Shown here piece by piece: positions 25,489-33,828 of a DNA stretch of 40,857 bases. The position numbers and the translations under genes were made by a program. Numbering within the stretch: the first letter of the stretch is position 1; every line of letters begins with the position of its first letter. Origin of the DNA: Allobosea caraganae (lineage in GTDB: Bacteria; Pseudomonadota; Alphaproteobacteria; Rhizobiales; Beijerinckiaceae); NCBI RefSeq assembly GCF_003351345.1, contig NZ_QQTO01000024.1, positions 1-40,857 on the forward strand. Direction: 5' to 3'. The notes under the pieces are model-generated. The model was not told where the DNA came from and did not search any database. It saw only the letters and a program-made list of their open reading frames with translations.

Positions 25489-26085
25489 TCAGGTGGCGAT
25501 CGTTTCCTTGTAGGCCGTCTGCCAGCCCCAGGCGCCCGAGCCATAGCCGCGCTTCAGCACGCGCTCCTTGTAGATGGTCGCGATCATGTCGCTGTCGCCG
25601 GCGAGCAGCGCCTTGGTCGAGCACATCTCGGCGCAGAGCGGCAGCTTGCCCTGGGCCAGCCGGTTGGCGCCATAAGCGGCGTATTCGGCGAGCGAGTTGT
25701 CGGCGAGCGGGCCGCCAGAGCAATAGGTGCACTTGTCCATCTTGCCGCGCGAACCGAAATTGCCGACGCGCGGATATTGCGGCGCGCCGAACGGGCAGGC
25801 GTAGAAGCAGTAGCCGCAGCCGATGCAGAGCTCCTTGGAGTGGAGCACCACCGCGTCGGCCGTGGTGTAGAAGCAGTTGACCGGGCACACCGCCGCGCAG
25901 GGCGCGTCGGTGCAGTGCATGCAGGCCATCGAGATCGAGCGCTCGCCGGGCTTGCCGTCGTTGATGGTGACGACGCGGCGCCGGTTGATGCCCCAGGGCA
26001 CGTCGTGCTCGTTCTTGCAGGCGGTGACGCAGGCGTTGCACTCGATGCAACGGTCAGCGTCGCAGAGGAATTTCATGCGGGCCAT
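25489..26085 (-). CDS. fdh3B: Formate dehydrogenase FDH3-type beta subunit, four [4Fe-4S] clusters
   Basis: A 198-residue iron-sulfur protein. Cys groups are C13/16/19/23, C55/58/63/67, C87/90/93/97 and C119/122 with C151/155, enough for four [4Fe-4S] clusters. It wires the molybdenum/tungsten subunit to the gamma cytochrome. Unlike FdnH of E. coli it has no C-terminal membrane helix, consistent with the shorter FDH3-type subunits. GGGGGAGG upstream supports ATG 26085. The gap to the alpha gene is only 16 bp. Confidence 0.95.
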   Translation of the reverse strand: MARMKFLCDADRCIECNACVTACKNEHDVPWGINRRRVVTINDGKPGERSISMACMHCTDAPCAAVCPVNCFYTTADAVVLHSKELCIGCGYCFYACPFGAPQYPRVGNFGSRGKMDKCTYCSGGPLADNSLAEYAAYGANRLAQGKLPLCAEMCSTKALLAGDSDMIATIYKERVLKRGYGSGAWGWQTAYKETIAT

Positions 26086-26101
26086 GGCTCGGTCCTCCCC
26101 C

Positions 26102-29053
26102 TCACGCCGCCTGGATCTGGCAAAGTGTGGCCTTGCCTTCGTGCATGCCCGTCACCGGGTCATAGCCGTAGGTGGTCACGGTGTTCACGCTCTCGCCGAG
26201 GACGATCGGATCGGCCCCCGGCGGATAATTGCCGCGCTGGTCCACGCCCTGGTACCAGCCGCCGAAATGGAACGGCATCCAGGCGACGCCGGGGCCGACG
26301 CGCTCGGTCACCAGCGCCTTGACCCTGGCGCGACCGCCCTCGGGACCGGCGACCCAGACCCATTGGCCGTCGACGATGCCGCGCTGGGCGGCGTCACCCG
26401 GATTGACCTCCACGAACATGTCCTGCTGCAGCTCGGCGAGCCATTTGTTGGAGCGGGTCTCCTCGCCGCCGCCCTCGTATTCGACGAGGCGGCCCGAGGT
26501 CAGGATGATCGGGAAGCTCTTGGCGATGCCCTTGTCCACCGCGCCCTTCTGATAGGTCGTATGGAGGTTGGGCATGCGCAGGTTGCGCTCGTCGGCGCGG
26601 GCCGGATACTTCGCCACGAGGTCGGGCCGCGGCGTGTAGATCGGCTCGCGGTGGATCGGCACCGGGTCGGGCAGGTTCCAGGCGATGGCGCGGGCCTTGC
26701 CGTTGCCGAAGGGGCAGACGTTCTTCGCCAGGCAGACGCGCTGGATACCGCCGGAGATGTCCGTCGCCCAGCTGACGTTGCCGGGGTTGGCGCCGCCGAT
26801 CCGCTCGATCGTAGCCTTCTCCTCGGCGGTGAGGTCGGCATCCCAGCCCAGGCGCTGGAAGACGGCGTAGGTGAACTCCGGATAGCCGTCCTGGATCGGC
26901 GAATCGAGATTCCAGGAGTTCTGGGCGAGCAGCGTCTCACCGTTGCGCTCGAGGCCGAAGCGCGGCCGGAAGGCGCCGCCGCCATCCATCATGCGCAGGT
27001 TGGTGTTGTAGAGGATATGCGTGCCGGGATGGCGCACCTCCGGCTTGCCCCAGCACGGCCAGGGCAGGCCGTAATAGTCGCCGCCGATATCTGCCAGTTC
27101 TTTCGGCGCGCGCAGCGAGACGATGTCGAACTTGTCCTGGTTCGCCATATGCGCCTTGAGGCGCTCCGGCGACTGGCCGGTATAGCCGGTGGACCAGCCG
27201 CCACGATTGATCTCGCGCAGGAGCGATTCGGCGGAGGGCTCGTCGCCGAACTTGCCCTTCACCAGCTCGATGTTCTTGAACATCTCGGTGGCGAAGCCGA
27301 GCTTCTGGGCGAACTTGTAGATGATCCAGTAGTCGTTGCCCGACTCGAAGATCGGCTCGACGATCTTCTCGCCCCATTGCAGCGAGCGGTTCGAGGCCGT
27401 GCGCGAGCCGTCGCACTCGAAGCTGGTGCAGGCGGGCAGGATATAGGTGCCGTCGCGCCGGTTGTGGAGCGAGACGAAGTTGGTCGGGTGCGGATCGACG
27501 ATGACGAGCAGGTCGAGCTTGCCGAGGCCGTCGACCGCTCCGGGCACGCGCGGAATGGTGTTGCCGCCATGGCCCATGACGAACATCGCCTTGATGTTGT
27601 CCTTCTGGTCGACCTGATCGGACGGCAGCAGCGTGGCGTCGAACCAGCGCGTCGAAGGCAGGCCCGAGACCTCCATGTTCTGCTTGCCGGTCCGCGCGGC
27701 GCGGCCGGCCTTGGCCGGCACGTCGTCGAAGCGCGAGACGAAGTAGTCGTAGGGCACTTCCCAGACATTGGCCCAGTGCCGCCAGGCGCCTTCGACCAGG
27801 CCGTAGTAGAGCGGCAGGTTCGTGACATCCAGGCCCATGTCGGTCGCGCCCTGCACGTTCGTGTGGCCGCGGAAGATGTTGGCGCCGGTGCCGGGCGCGC
27901 CGACATTGCCGGTGAGCAGCAGCAGCGTGCAGTAGGCGCGGACGTTGGCGGTGCCGACCGTGTGCTGGGTCGCGCCCATGCACCAGATCAGGGTCGACGG
28001 CTTCTCGGTGGCGAACAGCTTGGCGACGCGCTCGAGCTGCGCGCCCGGGACGCCGGTGACGTCCTCGACCGTCTTCGGGTCCCATTTCTCGACTTCCTTG
28101 AGCGCCTCGGACATGCCGTAGACGCGCTTGGCGAGGAAGTCCTTGTCCTCCCAGCCATTCTTCACGATGTGCCACATCAGGCCCCAGATCACCGGGATGT
28201 CGGTGCCGGAGCGGATGCGGACATATTCCGTCGCATGCGCCGCGGTGCGGGTCATGCGCGGATCGATGACGATCATGTTGGCCCGGTTGATCTCCTTGCC
28301 CGTGAGCACGTGCTGGAGCGAGACGGGATGGGCCTCCGCCGGGTTGCCGCCCATGATGATCATGGTCTTGGCGTTGCGGATGTCGTTGTAAGAGTTGGTC
28401 TGGGCGCCGTAGCCCCAGGTGTTGGCGACGCCGGCCACGGTCGTCGAGTGGCAGATGCGGGCCTGGTGGTCGACGTTGTTCGTGCCCCAGAAGGCGGCGA
28501 ACTTGCGGAAGAGATAGGCCGCCTCGTTGGTGAACTTGGCCGAGCCGAGCAGGTAGACGGAGTCAGCGCCGGACTTGGCCCTGATATCCAGCATCTTGTC
28601 GCCGATCTCGCTGATCGCCTGGTCCCAGCTCATGCGCTGCCACTGGCCGCCGACGAGCTTCATCGGGTACTTCACCCGACGCTCGCCATGGACGATCTCG
28701 CGGACGGAAGCCCCCTTCGCACAATGCGAGCCGCGGTTGATCGGGCTTTCCCAGGCGGGCTCCTGCCCGGTCCAGACGCCGTTCTGCACCTCGGCCCTGA
28801 CCGTGCAGCCAACCGAGCAATGCGTGCAGATGTTCTTCTTGATCGTGACCGGAACGCCAGGTTGCGGCCCCTCGATCGCATCGGCCCGGCGCACCGAGCC
28901 GAGCGTCAGCGCGCCGACGGCGATGGCGCCGGCGGCGGTGAGGCCGGAGCGGGCCAGGAAGGTACGGCGATCCATGACGCCCGAGGTCAGGCCGCCGGCC
29001 AGACCGGCGAGGCGGGTGCGGGCGGCGTCCTGGGACTTGCGCTTGATCAGCAT
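26102..29053 (-). CDS. fdhA: Formate dehydrogenase catalytic alpha subunit (Mo/W-bisMGD, Cys type)
   Basis: A 983-residue molybdopterin oxidoreductase. A Tat signal (DRRTFLARSG, Arg29-Arg30) shows export folded, with the cofactor. Cys76, 79, 83 and 111 bind the proximal [4Fe-4S] cluster. The active-site residue is Cys201 followed by His202 (ARICHSTTV) where E. coli FdnG has selenocysteine, so no SECIS element is needed. GNPAEAHP and the C-terminal molydopterin dinucleotide-binding domain (about residues 850-980) follow the FDH pattern. It oxidises periplasmic formate to CO2. A 12-bp gap separates it from the small Tat protein gene. Confidence 0.96.
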   Translation of the reverse strand: MLIKRKSQDAARTRLAGLAGGLTSGVMDRRTFLARSGLTAAGAIAVGALTLGSVRRADAIEGPQPGVPVTIKKNICTHCSVGCTVRAEVQNGVWTGQEPAWESPINRGSHCAKGASVREIVHGERRVKYPMKLVGGQWQRMSWDQAISEIGDKMLDIRAKSGADSVYLLGSAKFTNEAAYLFRKFAAFWGTNNVDHQARICHSTTVAGVANTWGYGAQTNSYNDIRNAKTMIIMGGNPAEAHPVSLQHVLTGKEINRANMIVIDPRMTRTAAHATEYVRIRSGTDIPVIWGLMWHIVKNGWEDKDFLAKRVYGMSEALKEVEKWDPKTVEDVTGVPGAQLERVAKLFATEKPSTLIWCMGATQHTVGTANVRAYCTLLLLTGNVGAPGTGANIFRGHTNVQGATDMGLDVTNLPLYYGLVEGAWRHWANVWEVPYDYFVSRFDDVPAKAGRAARTGKQNMEVSGLPSTRWFDATLLPSDQVDQKDNIKAMFVMGHGGNTIPRVPGAVDGLGKLDLLVIVDPHPTNFVSLHNRRDGTYILPACTSFECDGSRTASNRSLQWGEKIVEPIFESGNDYWIIYKFAQKLGFATEMFKNIELVKGKFGDEPSAESLLREINRGGWSTGYTGQSPERLKAHMANQDKFDIVSLRAPKELADIGGDYYGLPWPCWGKPEVRHPGTHILYNTNLRMMDGGGAFRPRFGLERNGETLLAQNSWNLDSPIQDGYPEFTYAVFQRLGWDADLTAEEKATIERIGGANPGNVSWATDISGGIQRVCLAKNVCPFGNGKARAIAWNLPDPVPIHREPIYTPRPDLVAKYPARADERNLRMPNLHTTYQKGAVDKGIAKSFPIILTSGRLVEYEGGGEETRSNKWLAELQQDMFVEVNPGDAAQRGIVDGQWVWVAGPEGGRARVKALVTERVGPGVAWMPFHFGGWYQGVDQRGNYPPGADPIVLGESVNTVTTYGYDPVTGMHEGKATLCQIQAA

Positions 29054-29065
29054 GGCTGGAGCCCC

Positions 29066-29290
29066 TCAGTAGCGGTTGGTGCGGTAGAAGGCCTGCACGT
29101 CCGGCGCGTCCGGCTGGTAGCGCGCCTTGGTGCGCTCATCGCGGCTCTCGCGCTCGGACGCAGGCTGCGCCTCGGCCGGCTCGGCGGCGACCACCACCAC
29201 AGCCGCGGACGCAGCACCGGTCATTGCCTTCAGGACGTCGCGACGGCCCGGAGCGGCTGCGACCCTCGGTTGCTTGGCATCACCAGACAT
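29066..29290 (-). CDS. Small formate dehydrogenase-region Tat-target protein
   Basis: A 74-residue protein with a twin-arginine-like signal (GRRDVLKAMTGAASAAVVVV) and a short hydrophilic tail ending in AFYRTNRY. Such 'formate dehydrogenase region Tat target' proteins regularly precede the alpha-subunit gene; their function is not known, perhaps in assembly or as a small subunit. ATG 29290 has GGAGG with a 7-nt spacer. The frame is open upstream, but that portion overlaps the TorD gene out of phase. Confidence 0.85.
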   Translation of the reverse strand: MSGDAKQPRVAAAPGRRDVLKAMTGAASAAVVVVAAEPAEAQPASERESRDERTKARYQPDAPDVQAFYRTNRY

Positions 29291-29321
29291 CTCGCATCCT
29301 CCACGCCGTCCCCCAACGCCC

Positions 29322-30140
29322 TCAGGCGTCGAAGGAGAAAGCCTCTTCTTCGATTTCCATGAACAGCCGGCCCACCGCGCCGACCGCAGCGTAGAAAGGC
29401 CGGTCCCGCATCTGCTCCAGATCGGCGAAGAAACGCGCCGCCCAGGGCTGCAGATGCGTGGCGAAGAAGGCCTTCTCCGCCTCATAGCCGTCGCCTATGG
29501 TCCGCATGGCGAGGTTCGACATCACGTCGAACAGCAGCGCGATGTGGTCCTCCGGCTCACGCGATTCATCGCCCCGGATGATGCCGAGCGCGACGAAGGC
29601 GCTGCGCACCTCCGCGAGCGGCCGCTCGTGCAGGAAGCCGGTCAGGTAATAGGAGGCGTAGGGCAGGAGCTCGCCGCGCCCGACGCCGATGAACAGGTCG
29701 AAGAACTCGCGGTCGACGGTCTCGAACGAGCTGTCCGCCGCGGCCTCGGCGAGGGCCAGATGCGCCAGGCCCAGCGGCGAGGCGTCGCCCTTCAGCGCCG
29801 CGACCTGCTTGAGGACAGCAGCCGTCGGGACCTTGAACAGCAGCAGCGCGAGCAAGCCGTATTCGGCGGCGCGCAGGCGGTCCATCTCGTCGATCGCGGC
29901 ATCGTCCACCTTGCCCCGGGCCGTTTCCATGGCCAGCGCAAGGCTCGGCCTGGCCTCCCCAAAGAGGTCGGGCCTCAGGCGGCTGCGGCCCACGCCGGAG
30001 ACACGCTCGACCTCCAGCACGCGCTCGGAGGGGACGCGATTCCAGCTCGATACGGAAGGCTGCGAAATGCCGAGCGCACGGGCCAGGGCGCCGACGCCGC
30101 CGACGGCCTTGATCGCTTCCTCGAGGCTGTCTTCACGCAA
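29322..30140 (-). CDS. HTH-TorD fusion: YdaS-like DNA-binding domain plus TorD-family chaperone
   Basis: A 272-residue protein of two parts. Residues 6-58 resemble a YdaS/Cro-type helix-turn-helix (AIKAVGGVGALARALGISQP, then VSSWNRVPSERVLEVERVSG). Residues 85-265 are an all-helical TorD/DmsD-type domain, with LLPYASYYLTGFLHERPLAE and EPEDHIALLFDVMSNLA. TorD proteins bind Tat signals of molybdoenzymes and hold them until the cofactor is inserted. The fusion suggests that chaperone occupancy and transcription of the fdh genes are linked; this is inference. TTG 30140 is the only reasonable start after an upstream stop at 30204; no clear Shine-Dalgarno is visible. The gene lies 31 bp before the small Tat gene. 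Confidence 0.85.
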   Translation of the reverse strand: MREDSLEEAIKAVGGVGALARALGISQPSVSSWNRVPSERVLEVERVSGVGRSRLRPDLFGEARPSLALAMETARGKVDDAAIDEMDRLRAAEYGLLALLLFKVPTAAVLKQVAALKGDASPLGLAHLALAEAAADSSFETVDREFFDLFIGVGRGELLPYASYYLTGFLHERPLAEVRSAFVALGIIRGDESREPEDHIALLFDVMSNLAMRTIGDGYEAEKAFFATHLQPWAARFFADLEQMRDRPFYAAVGAVGRLFMEIEEEAFSFDA

Positions 30141-30184
30141 AGCCGTTCGCTCGTTTCGTTCGGCCAGACCCTGACGTTCATAGC

Positions 30185-30227
30185 CATAGCCTGTACCTGT
30201 TTCTTACTAGAATAGGTACAAGCTATG
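30185..30227. promoter_or_regulatory. Candidate autoregulatory operator of the fdh operon
   Basis: CATAGCCTGTACCT (30185-30198) and AGGTACAAGCTATG (30214-30227) form 14-bp inverted arms with one mismatch and a 15-bp spacer. The repeat begins 45 bp upstream of the HTH-TorD start, between it and the DUF3306 gene. It is well placed to bind a dimer of the HTH-TorD protein and mark a separate promoter for the structural genes. Confidence 0.6.
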
Positions 30228-30257
30228 ACCTTCGCAGGCAAGTTGCATAGGGCGGGC

Positions 30258-30962
30258 CTAACCTGGAAGCGCGCTCCCGTGACGGCGTCCGGGCGGCCGC
30301 GCCAGCGTTTCATCGGCCGGGGTGTTGTGCGGTGCGGTAGCTGCGCGGTCAGGTTGTGCGACGTCAGGCGCGGGCAGCTGGGCGATCGGCTGTTGCGGCA
30401 GGCGGTTTCCAGCAGGGCCGTCAGACTTTCGGATGATGCGCTCTCGCTGCGCCGCAGCATCGTTACCGGGCTCGTCCTCGTCCCCCTGCGACAGATTGCC
30501 GTCATCATCTCCGGCAGTCCCGCAGGAGTCGGCCGGCCGGCCGCGCAGCAGCGCGCGGTCGAACATCTCGGACACCTCGCGCACCATCTCCTGAGTCGTC
30601 TCGATCGTGCCGAAGCCCGGCGCGCCGCCGGGAGTGTTGTAGTCATGGGCGTAGTCGAGCGCCGGGCTGACATAGTCGCGGATGGCGGGGTCGAGCAGCC
30701 ACATGCGCTGGAGCGCGGCATTGCGCAGCGCGTCCGGCACCCAGGCCTGCATGAAGACGGCCAGGTTCTGGCCGGGCACGAGGTCCTCGACGCGCGGCAG
30801 CTCGGCGATGAGCTCCTCAAGCGGCTTGCCATCGGGCAGGCTCACCTCCTCGGACGAGGGCGCCGAAACCGAAGCCGAGCCGGCCTCCGTCCGGGGCGCA
30901 GGCTCCCCTTCCCGCTTCAGCCGCGACCAGCGCGAGAGGAAGCCGTCGCGCGCCTCGCTCAC
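30258..30962 (-). CDS. DUF3306 protein
   Basis: A 234-residue cytoplasmic protein. The N-terminal FLSRWSRLKRE and the central region (about residues 70-145: FMQAWVPDALRNAALQRMWL, LDPAIRDYVSPALDYAHDYN) are the DUF3306 signature. The last 90 residues are low-complexity, rich in Asp, Pro and Ala. DUF3306 occurs almost always next to DUF3305 and formate dehydrogenase genes, suggesting a role in enzyme maturation, but no activity is established. It starts at GTG 30962, overlapping the DUF3305 stop (GTGA). Confidence 0.85.
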   Translation of the reverse strand: MSEARDGFLSRWSRLKREGEPAPRTEAGSASVSAPSSEEVSLPDGKPLEELIAELPRVEDLVPGQNLAVFMQAWVPDALRNAALQRMWLLDPAIRDYVSPALDYAHDYNTPGGAPGFGTIETTQEMVREVSEMFDRALLRGRPADSCGTAGDDDGNLSQGDEDEPGNDAAAQRERIIRKSDGPAGNRLPQQPIAQLPAPDVAQPDRAATAPHNTPADETLARPPGRRHGSALPG

Positions 30963-31480
30963 GGGCGCCTCCCGGTGCCCTGCCGCAGCGGGTGGCCGAT
31001 GCCGTATTCGGGCTGCTCGGCATCGGGGTCCTTGCGGTCGCGCTTGCGCTTGTGGAAGGGCTGCTCGACGTGATGCGCGTCGATGAAGGCCTGCAGTTCA
31101 ACCGCGATCTCATGCGGCATCGGCAGCGCCTCGACCTTGTCGGTGATCACGTCGACGAAGGACTCGCCCTCATAGGGATCGACGGTCACGCCCGCGACAT
31201 GCCAGGCGCCCTCGTGGCTCTCGCGCAGGGCCACCCAGACCGCTGGCCGTCCCGAGACCAGGTTGTCGCGATAATGCGAGGTCTCGCCGGAATGGAAGGC
31301 GAGTTCGGCCTCGCCGAGATACCAGCGCTCGACGCTGCCTTCAGCCCCGATCAGGGAGCGCGGCTCGACTGCGGGCAGGCCCGGCAGGACCGCCTCCGGC
31401 AGCCATTCGAAATCGACCCAGGGGTTGTTCAGCTTGCGTTTGACGGCGACGATGCCGACGCTCAGGTGACGAACGGCCAT
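30959..31480 (-). CDS. DUF3305 protein
   Basis: A 173-residue protein with the DUF3305 pattern: SVGIVAVKRKLNNPWVDFEW at the start, then AELAFHSGETSHYRDNLVSG and AVWVALRE, GVTVDPYEGE. The Lys/Arg-rich tail (KRKRDRKDPDAEQPEYGIGH) is likely unstructured. It is a partner of DUF3306 in formate dehydrogenase loci and of unknown biochemistry. GAGGAAACGCCC before ATG 31480 is a good ribosome site. The gap to the DUF6352-like gene is 10 bp. Confidence 0.87.
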   Translation of the reverse strand: MAVRHLSVGIVAVKRKLNNPWVDFEWLPEAVLPGLPAVEPRSLIGAEGSVERWYLGEAELAFHSGETSHYRDNLVSGRPAVWVALRESHEGAWHVAGVTVDPYEGESFVDVITDKVEALPMPHEIAVELQAFIDAHHVEQPFHKRKRDRKDPDAEQPEYGIGHPLRQGTGRRP

Positions 31481-31490
31481 GGGCGTTTCC

Positions 31491-32531
31491 TCAGGCTGCC
31501 AGCGCGCCGGCGAGCGGCAGGCCGACGATCAGGTTCTGCGGCTTGACCCGCAGGATCATATCCTCGGTCAAGGCCATGATGAGATAAACCGGCTTTCCGG
31601 CGATCTTGGGATCGACGGCGCGCGGATCGGCGAAATCGAGCCGGAACAATCCGCAGATGCGGGCGCGCTCGGTCGCATCGGGCTCCTCGCCGCGCCAGAG
31701 CCGATTGCCGATCGCCGTGGCCTCGGCATCGAGCCCGACGAACCAGCGCCAGTCCGCATCCTCGACCCGCTCCGCCGGGGCGATCCGCGTCTCGACCCCC
31801 AGCATGTGGGCGATCCAGGTTTCGAGGACGCGGCAGAAGGCCTCGCGCGAGCGCGCGTCGCCGCCGATGTTCAGCACCATCGAGAAGGCGTCGGAGCGCG
31901 ACCAGTAGCTCGGGGCGGTCTCCTCGGTCATCACGTCGAGCTCACTGAGCGCGTCCTGACCCATCATCGCCGCGAGCGGGGCGGTGTGCAGGAGGGACTG
32001 GCGCTCGGCATCGAGCTCCTCGATCAGCTCCTGATCCGCGAGCAGGAGCGTGTCGTCCTTCAGCGAGCCCTTCTGCGCGCGGAACAGCAACTCGGCGGCG
32101 CGCAGGATGAAAGGGTCCTCGCAGCCATCCAGCGCATTGCGCAGGATCAGGTGGACGAGCTGGTTGAGGAAGAGCGGCGGAATTCGCTGCGCGCCCTTGC
32201 GGACGATCGCGAGATAGGCGGCCTCGAGCGACGGGTGAGCGATCAGCCTGTCGCGGAAGCCGATCATGAACTGCCAGTTCTCGCGCGCATCGGCATCTGC
32301 GACGGCCTCGACCATCGCCCGAGTCACCGGATGGCGCGGCTCCTTCATCAGCAGCGCGTGCAAGCCGCGCTCGGCCTCGCAGGCCTCCTCGGGCGGCACC
32401 AGCTCCGGGCGAGCGAGATAGGCCAGGATCATCTCGTCGGTGATGGCGAGGCCGCCGCCCTCGGTGCGCCGGGTCATGTGATGTCCGGAGGAGACCCAGA
32501 ATTCGGTGACGGTTCGGGTCTCGAGACTCAT
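31491..32531 (-). CDS. DUF6352-like protein of the formate dehydrogenase cluster
   Basis: A 346-residue, probably helical cytoplasmic protein without signal or membrane segments. VTEFWVSSGHHMTRR at the start and LNQLVHLILRNALDGCEDPF in the middle are distinctive; DWRWFVGLDAEATAIGNRLW and FRLDFADPRAVDPKIAGKPV lie near the end. I associate it with DUF6352, seen in the same gene neighbourhood, but from memory only. No catalytic motif is evident. It overlaps the DUF6505-like gene by 4 bp (ATGA), so production is coupled to the other maturation candidates. Confidence 0.75.
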   Translation of the reverse strand: MSLETRTVTEFWVSSGHHMTRRTEGGGLAITDEMILAYLARPELVPPEEACEAERGLHALLMKEPRHPVTRAMVEAVADADARENWQFMIGFRDRLIAHPSLEAAYLAIVRKGAQRIPPLFLNQLVHLILRNALDGCEDPFILRAAELLFRAQKGSLKDDTLLLADQELIEELDAERQSLLHTAPLAAMMGQDALSELDVMTEETAPSYWSRSDAFSMVLNIGGDARSREAFCRVLETWIAHMLGVETRIAPAERVEDADWRWFVGLDAEATAIGNRLWRGEEPDATERARICGLFRLDFADPRAVDPKIAGKPVYLIMALTEDMILRVKPQNLIVGLPLAGALAA

Positions 32532-33082
32532 TTGCGCGTTTCCATCATGTCGATCAGGTCGACCCGCTCCTCGGCCCCGTCATCCTCGACCACCTCATGG
32601 AAGGAGAAGGCGCGGGCCTGGGCATGCAGGCCGTCGAGGCCGGGGACGCGCTCGCGCGCCGTCAGCGTGCGGTACTGCTCGCGCAATTCGCCATTCTCGA
32701 CGCTGCGGTGCAAGGCGATGAGCGTGCCCTCCTCATGCTCCGCCAGCGTCATGGCGAAGGCGATCTCCTCTTCGGCCGCGATGCGGGCGGTGCCGAGATC
32801 GGGCGCGCCGAGCCTGGCGACGAGATGGCCCGCGAGCGCCTCGACGGCTGCCAACCGCTCCTCGGGGCGGATGGGCTGGGCGACGACCAGCGTCGAGAAG
32901 CCCAGGCTGTCGACGCCGACGAAGCCGGCGCGGAAGGCGGAACGCTCCTTGCCCGTCAGCTCCGCCGGATCGCGTCCCCAGAACAGGAAGGAGCCGGTCA
33001 CCGCCCATTCGCCGGGCTCGGCCGCGGCCGGGAAGACGAAGCTGTCGGACGGGTCGAGCCGGATGGTGCGCAGCAGCTTCAC
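32528..33082 (-). CDS. DUF6505-like protein of the formate dehydrogenase cluster
   Basis: A 184-residue acidic cytoplasmic protein starting KLLRTIRLDPSDSFVFPAAA, with EWAVTGSFLFWGRDPAELTG and a C-terminal FHEVVEDDGAEERVDLIDMM. I connect it with DUF6505 from memory of similar clusters; no function is known. GTG 33082 overlaps the upstream lipoate-ligase-like stop, and its own stop overlaps the next start, both by 4 bp. Confidence 0.7.
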   Translation of the reverse strand: MKLLRTIRLDPSDSFVFPAAAEPGEWAVTGSFLFWGRDPAELTGKERSAFRAGFVGVDSLGFSTLVVAQPIRPEERLAAVEALAGHLVARLGAPDLGTARIAAEEEIAFAMTLAEHEEGTLIALHRSVENGELREQYRTLTARERVPGLDGLHAQARAFSFHEVVEDDGAEERVDLIDMMETRK

Positions 33083-33828
33083 AGCTTCGGCCCTCCGGTG
33101 TCGCGATCGAGCCAGGCGGCGGCCTTGAGCGCCGGCAGCAGCGGCAAGACCCGCTCGGACGGGCCGACCGCCGGGCGTATGACGAGGTCACCGGCCGGGG
33201 TCAGCGACAGCGCATCGGCGACGCGCTCCTTGTCGAGATGCTCGAGGTAGGCGCCGACGATCGGGCCGAAGCCCGAGGCCTGCCAGATATCGACCTGCCG
33301 CATGAAGAAGCGCGCGAAGCTCTCGATGATGACGGACGGGCCGGTGCCCTCGAAACCCTCGTCATCGAGCGCGGCGGCATTGGGCGCCTGCCCGGGTTCG
33401 GTCAGCCCTGGGAATGCGACCCGCACGGTGCCGGCGAAGACCAGCCAATCGGGCACCTCGTCCTCGGCGCAGCTTTTGGGCCAGCCGAGGCGCCCGCCGC
33501 CGACGAGTCCCGCGTCGAAGCGGATCGCATCCGGCCAGTCGAAGGTGACGGGCCGCTCCGGCGGGCAACTCGCGGCAATGGCCTGAAGCAACGCGTTCAT
33601 GCCCAGGAAGAACGCCTTGCGCGCCTCGCCGAGCGGCGCCTCGGGCTCCAGGATGACGGCGAACTCGGCCATGTCGAAGCGCCTGATCCAGACGAGCGTG
33701 CCGGCGCCCTCCTCGGCCGCGATGCGGCAGGCATGGGCGAAGGCGTCGCCCGATTCGCGCAAGGCCACTGCCCGGAAGCCGGGTGGCAGATCGAGACTCG
33801 CAGGTGCGCGCAACGTGAACAATGCCAT
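33079..33828 (-). CDS. Biotin/lipoate protein ligase-like protein
   Basis: A 249-residue protein related to the biotin/lipoate A/B ligase fold, probably with a DUF4444-type C-terminal part. Suggestive segments are VTFDWPDAIRFDAGLVGGGR, PDWLVFAGTVRVAF and SVIIESFARFFMRQVDIWQA. I cannot find the KVGGI-type catalytic Lys motif, so ligase activity is uncertain. It is first in the minus-strand fdh accessory operon, which suggests it acts in formate dehydrogenase maturation rather than in lipoylation. ATG 33828 is used; GTG 33861 in frame would add 11 residues. Neither has a clear ribosome site. Confidence 0.65.
   Translation of the reverse strand: MALFTLRAPASLDLPPGFRAVALRESGDAFAHACRIAAEEGAGTLVWIRRFDMAEFAVILEPEAPLGEARKAFFLGMNALLQAIAASCPPERPVTFDWPDAIRFDAGLVGGGRLGWPKSCAEDEVPDWLVFAGTVRVAFPGLTEPGQAPNAAALDDEGFEGTGPSVIIESFARFFMRQVDIWQASGFGPIVGAYLEHLDKERVADALSLTPAGDLVIRPAVGPSERVLPLLPALKAAAWLDRDTGGPKL

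Noticed and set aside
25400..26050. Upstream extension of the gamma-subunit frame
   Set aside because: It overlaps the beta subunit in another phase and lacks protein-like features; a signal peptide begins at 25399.
28440..28460. Selenocysteine codon in formate dehydrogenase alpha
   Set aside because: The active-site codon reads Cys, and the frame has no internal TGA.
25877..29362. 1161-codon plus-strand open frame opposite the formate dehydrogenase genes
   Set aside because: It lies antisense to clear fdhA/fdh3B coding sequence and shows no recognisable motif.
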